Source: Kocuria palustris
GTDB lineage: Bacteria; Actinomycetota; Actinomycetes; Actinomycetales; Micrococcaceae
Length of the DNA: 64,000 nucleotides
Direction: 5' to 3'
NCBI RefSeq assembly: GCF_007666205.1
Contig: NZ_VDOR01000008.1
Span: 1-64,000, forward strand
Shown: positions 61,677-64,000 of the stretch, piece by piece
How positions within the stretch are numbered: the first letter of the stretch is position 1
Layout of the letters: the number at the start of each line of letters is the position of its first letter
The notes under the pieces: generated by a model
Database searches by the model: none
What the model was told of the DNA's origin: nothing
Seen by the model: only the letters and a program-made list of their open reading frames with translations
Translations under genes and position numbers: made by a program

Positions 61677-63199
61677 CAGAAGAAGCCCTGCGCCTTCTCG
61701 GTGTAGGAGACCAGCATGTTCTTCGTCTGCTGGTAGTGATCGAGCATCATCAGGTGGTTCTCGCGCCCGATGCCCGAGGACTTGTACCCGCCGAAGGCCG
61801 AGTGGGCGGGGTAGGAGTGGTACTGGTTGACCCATACACGCCCGGCCTGGATGGCCCGACCCGCGCGGTAGCAGGTGTTGGCGCTGCGGGACCAGACGCC
61901 GGCGCCCAGCCCGTAGAGGGTGTCGTTGGCGATGCCGATGGCCTCGTCGTAGTCCGTGAACGAGGTCAGCGACAGCACGGGCCCGAAGATCTCCTCCTGG
62001 AAGATGCGCATCTCGTTGGTGCCCTCGAAGATCGTGGGCTTCACGTAGTAGCCCCCGGCCAGATCGCCGGGCAGCTCGAGGCGCTCGCCGCCGGTGAGGA
62101 CCTTCGCCCCCTCCTTGGCCCCGATGTCGAGGTAGGAGACGATCTTCTCGAGCTGGTCGGTCGAGGCCTGGGCCCCGACCATGGTCTCGGTGTCCAGGGG
62201 GTCGCCCTGGACCATGGCCTCGACCCGCTCCACACCGTCGGCCACGAACTCCTCGTACATGGACTTCTGCACCAGCGCGCGCGACGGGCAGGTGCAGACC
62301 TCGCCCTGGTTCAGCCCGAAGAACGCGAAGCCCTCGAGGGCCTTGTCGTAGAAGCCGTCCTTCTCCCGGGCGACGTCGTCGAAGAAGATGTTCGGCGACT
62401 TGCCCCCGAGCTCGAGCGTGACCGGGATGATGTTCTCGGAGGCGTACTGCATGATCAGCCGGCCCGTGGTGGTCTCGCCCGTGAACGCGATCTTGCGGAT
62501 CCGCCTGTTGGACGCCAGCGGCTTGCCGCACTCCGCGCCGAATCCGTTGACGATGTTGATGACGCCGTCCGGGACGAGGTCCTGGATGAGCTCCATGACG
62601 ACCAGCAGGGAGACCGGGGTCTGCTCCGCGGGCTTGAGCACGACGCAGTTGCCCGCGGCCAGGGCCGGGGCCAGCTTCCACACGGCCATGAGGATGGGGA
62701 AGTTCCAGGGGATGATCTGCCCGACGACGCCCAGCGGCTCGTGGAAGTGGTAGGCGACGGTGTCCTCGTCGAGCTGCGAGAGCCGGCCCTCCTGGGCGCG
62801 GATGGCGCCGGCGAAGTAGCGGAAGTGATCGACGGCCAGCGGGATGTCGGCATTGAGGCACTCGCGCACCGGCTTGCCGTTGTCCCAGGTCTCGGCCACG
62901 GCGATGGTCTCGAGGTTCTCCTCGAGGCGATCGGCGATGCGGTGGAGCATGAGCGAGCGCTCGGCCGGCGTGGAGGCGTTCCACGACGGGGCGGCGGCCC
63001 AGGCGGCGTCGAGCGCGGCCTCGATGTCCTCGGCGGTGCCGCGGCCGACCTCCGTGAAGGGCTGTCCGGTGACCGGGGTGATGTCCTCGAAGTACTGGCC
63101 CTTGACCGGAGGAGTCCATGCCCCGCCGATGAAGTGCTCGTAGCGGGGCTTGAACTCGATCAGGGCACCGGGCTGTCCGGGGTGCGCGTAGGCGGTCAT
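61676..63199 (-). CDS. NAD(P)-dependent aldehyde dehydrogenase
   Basis: 507 residues, start at 63199 behind AAGGAGA. It oxidises aldehydes to acids. Visible motifs are [31 protein letters not shown], the general-base Glu in [11 protein letters not shown], the catalytic Cys region [11 protein letters not shown] and [12 protein letters not shown]. It belongs to the acetaldehyde-type (AldA/ExaC-like) group usually followed by DUF779. In this organism it could oxidise the acetaldehyde released by DeoC. The C-terminus (ending AQGFF) is typical of the group. Confidence 0.95.
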   Translation of the reverse strand: MTAYAHPGQPGALIEFKPRYEHFIGGAWTPPVKGQYFEDITPVTGQPFTEVGRGTAEDIEAALDAAWAAAPSWNASTPAERSLMLHRIADRLEENLETIAVAETWDNGKPVRECLNADIPLAVDHFRYFAGAIRAQEGRLSQLDEDTVAYHFHEPLGVVGQIIPWNFPILMAVWKLAPALAAGNCVVLKPAEQTPVSLLVVMELIQDLVPDGVINIVNGFGAECGKPLASNRRIRKIAFTGETTTGRLIMQYASENIIPVTLELGGKSPNIFFDDVAREKDGFYDKALEGFAFFGLNQGEVCTCPSRALVQKSMYEEFVADGVERVEAMVQGDPLDTETMVGAQASTDQLEKIVSYLDIGAKEGAKVLTGGERLELPGDLAGGYYVKPTIFEGTNEMRIFQEEIFGPVLSLTSFTDYDEAIGIANDTLYGLGAGVWSRSANTCYRAGRAIQAGRVWVNQYHSYPAHSAFGGYKSSGIGRENHLMMLDHYQQTKNMLVSYTEKAQGFF

Positions 63200-63370
63200 G
63201 GGGGTCTCCTTCGACTCGGCGGGCCGAGCTGCCAGACGACGGCGACACATCATCCGCTGTGATCTGCAGCACGTGCGGCCACTGTAGGGCTCGCAGGACC
63301 GCGATGCGATGGAAGTTGCCGGATCCGCCCGTCCGGAGCGTCATCCCGGCGCGTGCTCGGAGCGGGGACG

Positions 63371-63413
63371 ACGACGGCGGGCGCCTCCTCATCGAGGAGA
63401 CGCCCGCCGTCGT
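63371..63413 (-). terminator. Terminator of the symporter gene
   Basis: Arms ACGACGGCGGGCGCCTCC and GGAGACGCCCGCCGTCGT with one mismatch and a seven-base loop, about 75 bases beyond the symporter stop. Same GACGACGACGG stem family as at 7212 and 50179. Confidence 0.75.
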
Positions 63414-63488
63414 GCGCAGGGAGGTCGCCGTGCGGCACCGCCGCGCAGGCCCTTCACGCGGGGCCGTCGCGCGCCGAGGCGCCGCCGC

Positions 63489-64000
63489 TCAGTCCCGGCA
63501 GGGCCGATCGGCCGCCGCCGGTCCCGTGCCGGCGGCGACGCCGTGGGCAGCCGCGGCATCCGGGGCGGTCGCGCGCCGGGCCGAGGCGGTCTCGTCGGGC
63601 ACGCGGATGTCGGGGGAGTCGTCGGCCGCGGCCTCGACCCGGCCGCGGGCGGCCGCCGGCTCCTGCGACTCGTCGGCGAACGGGTCGCCGCCGCTGCGCC
63701 GGGCGTCGTAGAGCCCGTGATCCAGGATGCCCTCGCGCTCGGAGACGATGGCCGCCACGACGGTCTGGCCCGCGACGTTCGTGGCGGTGCGGCCCATGTC
63801 GATGATCGGCTCGATGGACAGCAGCAGGCCGACGCCGGCCAGGGGCAGGCCCAGGGTCGACAGGGTCAGCGTGAGCATGACGGTCGCACCCGTCGTCCCG
63901 GCCGTGGCGGCCGAGCCCAGCACGGAGACCAGGGCGATCAGCAGGAAGTGCACGGGCTCGAGCGGCACGCCGTAGAACTGGGCGACGAAGATCGCCGCGA
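63489..64000 (-). CDS. Dicarboxylate/amino acid:cation symporter (DAACS), C-terminal part
   Basis: The 5' end lies beyond the window. The visible part contains the end of a GltP/DctA-like transporter: IALVSVLGSAATAGTTGATV (hairpin 2 region), LPLAGVGLLLSIEPIIDMGRT and ATNVAGQTVVAAIV with the conserved Asn and Asp positions that bind substrate and sodium. After it comes an unusually long polar Ala/Asp/Arg-rich cytosolic tail of about 80 residues. Substrate is probably a C4-dicarboxylate or acidic amino acid. Confidence 0.88.
   Translation of the reverse strand, partial: AAIFVAQFYGVPLEPVHFLLIALVSVLGSAATAGTTGATVMLTLTLSTLGLPLAGVGLLLSIEPIIDMGRTATNVAGQTVVAAIVSEREGILDHGLYDARRSGGDPFADESQEPAAARGRVEAAADDSPDIRVPDETASARRATAPDAAAAHGVAAGTGPAAADRPCRD

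Overview
The window comes from a very GC-rich (roughly 70% or more) actinobacterium. Gene content and order point to Micrococcales, most likely Micrococcaceae, with a Kocuria-like organism as my best guess. The evidence is the actinobacterial long form of ribosomal protein L25 followed by pth, the SufS/SufU pair, the neighbourhood of PNP, phospho-sugar mutase, LpdA-type quinone dehydrogenase, biotin carboxylase and Maf, the SLH-bearing GH25 lysozyme, and TANNNT promoters placed directly against start codons. I found no tRNA, rRNA, CRISPR array, insertion sequence or prophage.

Layout. 1-3220: a secreted lysozyme (partial) and a polyprenyl-phosphate sugar transferase that would start an exopolysaccharide (EPS) repeat unit. 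3797-9349: housekeeping genes (rplY, pth, sufS, sufU, nhaA, a DUF2505 gene). 9669-29572: a large EPS locus. Its left part is a tightly coupled plus-strand operon: GT4 glycosyltransferase, phosphopantetheinyl transferase fused to an acyl carrier protein, acyl-CoA dehydrogenase, aminoacyl-tRNA-synthetase-like amino acid:[carrier protein] ligase, DUF1839 protein, GH2 glycosidase, two double-domain hydrolase-like proteins, and a Wzx-type flippase. Its right part is a minus-strand operon of chain-length regulator, GT4, O-antigen-ligase/polymerase and GT4, followed by a plus-strand GT2. 29762-35096: mfd, a small membrane protein and deoC, with a gene-free hairpin-rich gap. 35351-41660: a nitrite assimilation/siroheme block (cobA-hemD fusion, nirB, divergent nirD, cbiX). 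41638-50129: TRIC-type channel, phosphohexomutase, purine nucleoside phosphorylase, an FHA-FHA-ABC transporter resembling mycobacterial Rv1747, and LpdA. 50264-58911: MHS transporter, biotin carboxylase/BCCP subunit, NarL-type two-component system, GAP-family membrane protein, AzlCD, Maf. 58912-64000: a lipoate-protein ligase flanked on both sides by an unusual inverted-repeat family, a ChaB/Rho_N protein, a DUF779 protein with aldehyde dehydrogenase, and the end of a dicarboxylate symporter.

The most interesting system is the plus-strand EPS operon at 9669-23537. An amino acid would be activated by the tRNA-synthetase-like ligase and loaded on a dedicated carrier protein. That carrier protein lies in the same reading frame as its own phosphopantetheinyl transferase. 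The acyl-CoA dehydrogenase could oxidise the bound amino acid, by analogy with prolyl-carrier-protein oxidation. The DUF1839 and hydrolase-like proteins could transfer or release the product, probably onto a glycan intermediate. The individual families are known; the combination, the fusion and the link to glycan export are the new reading, and the chemistry is inference.

The second striking item is non-coding: ten related half-sites sharing the core ATCGGCC followed by a TCGC-ending outer half, arranged as two large hairpins plus tandem copies on either side of lplA, with compensating base changes between the two sides.
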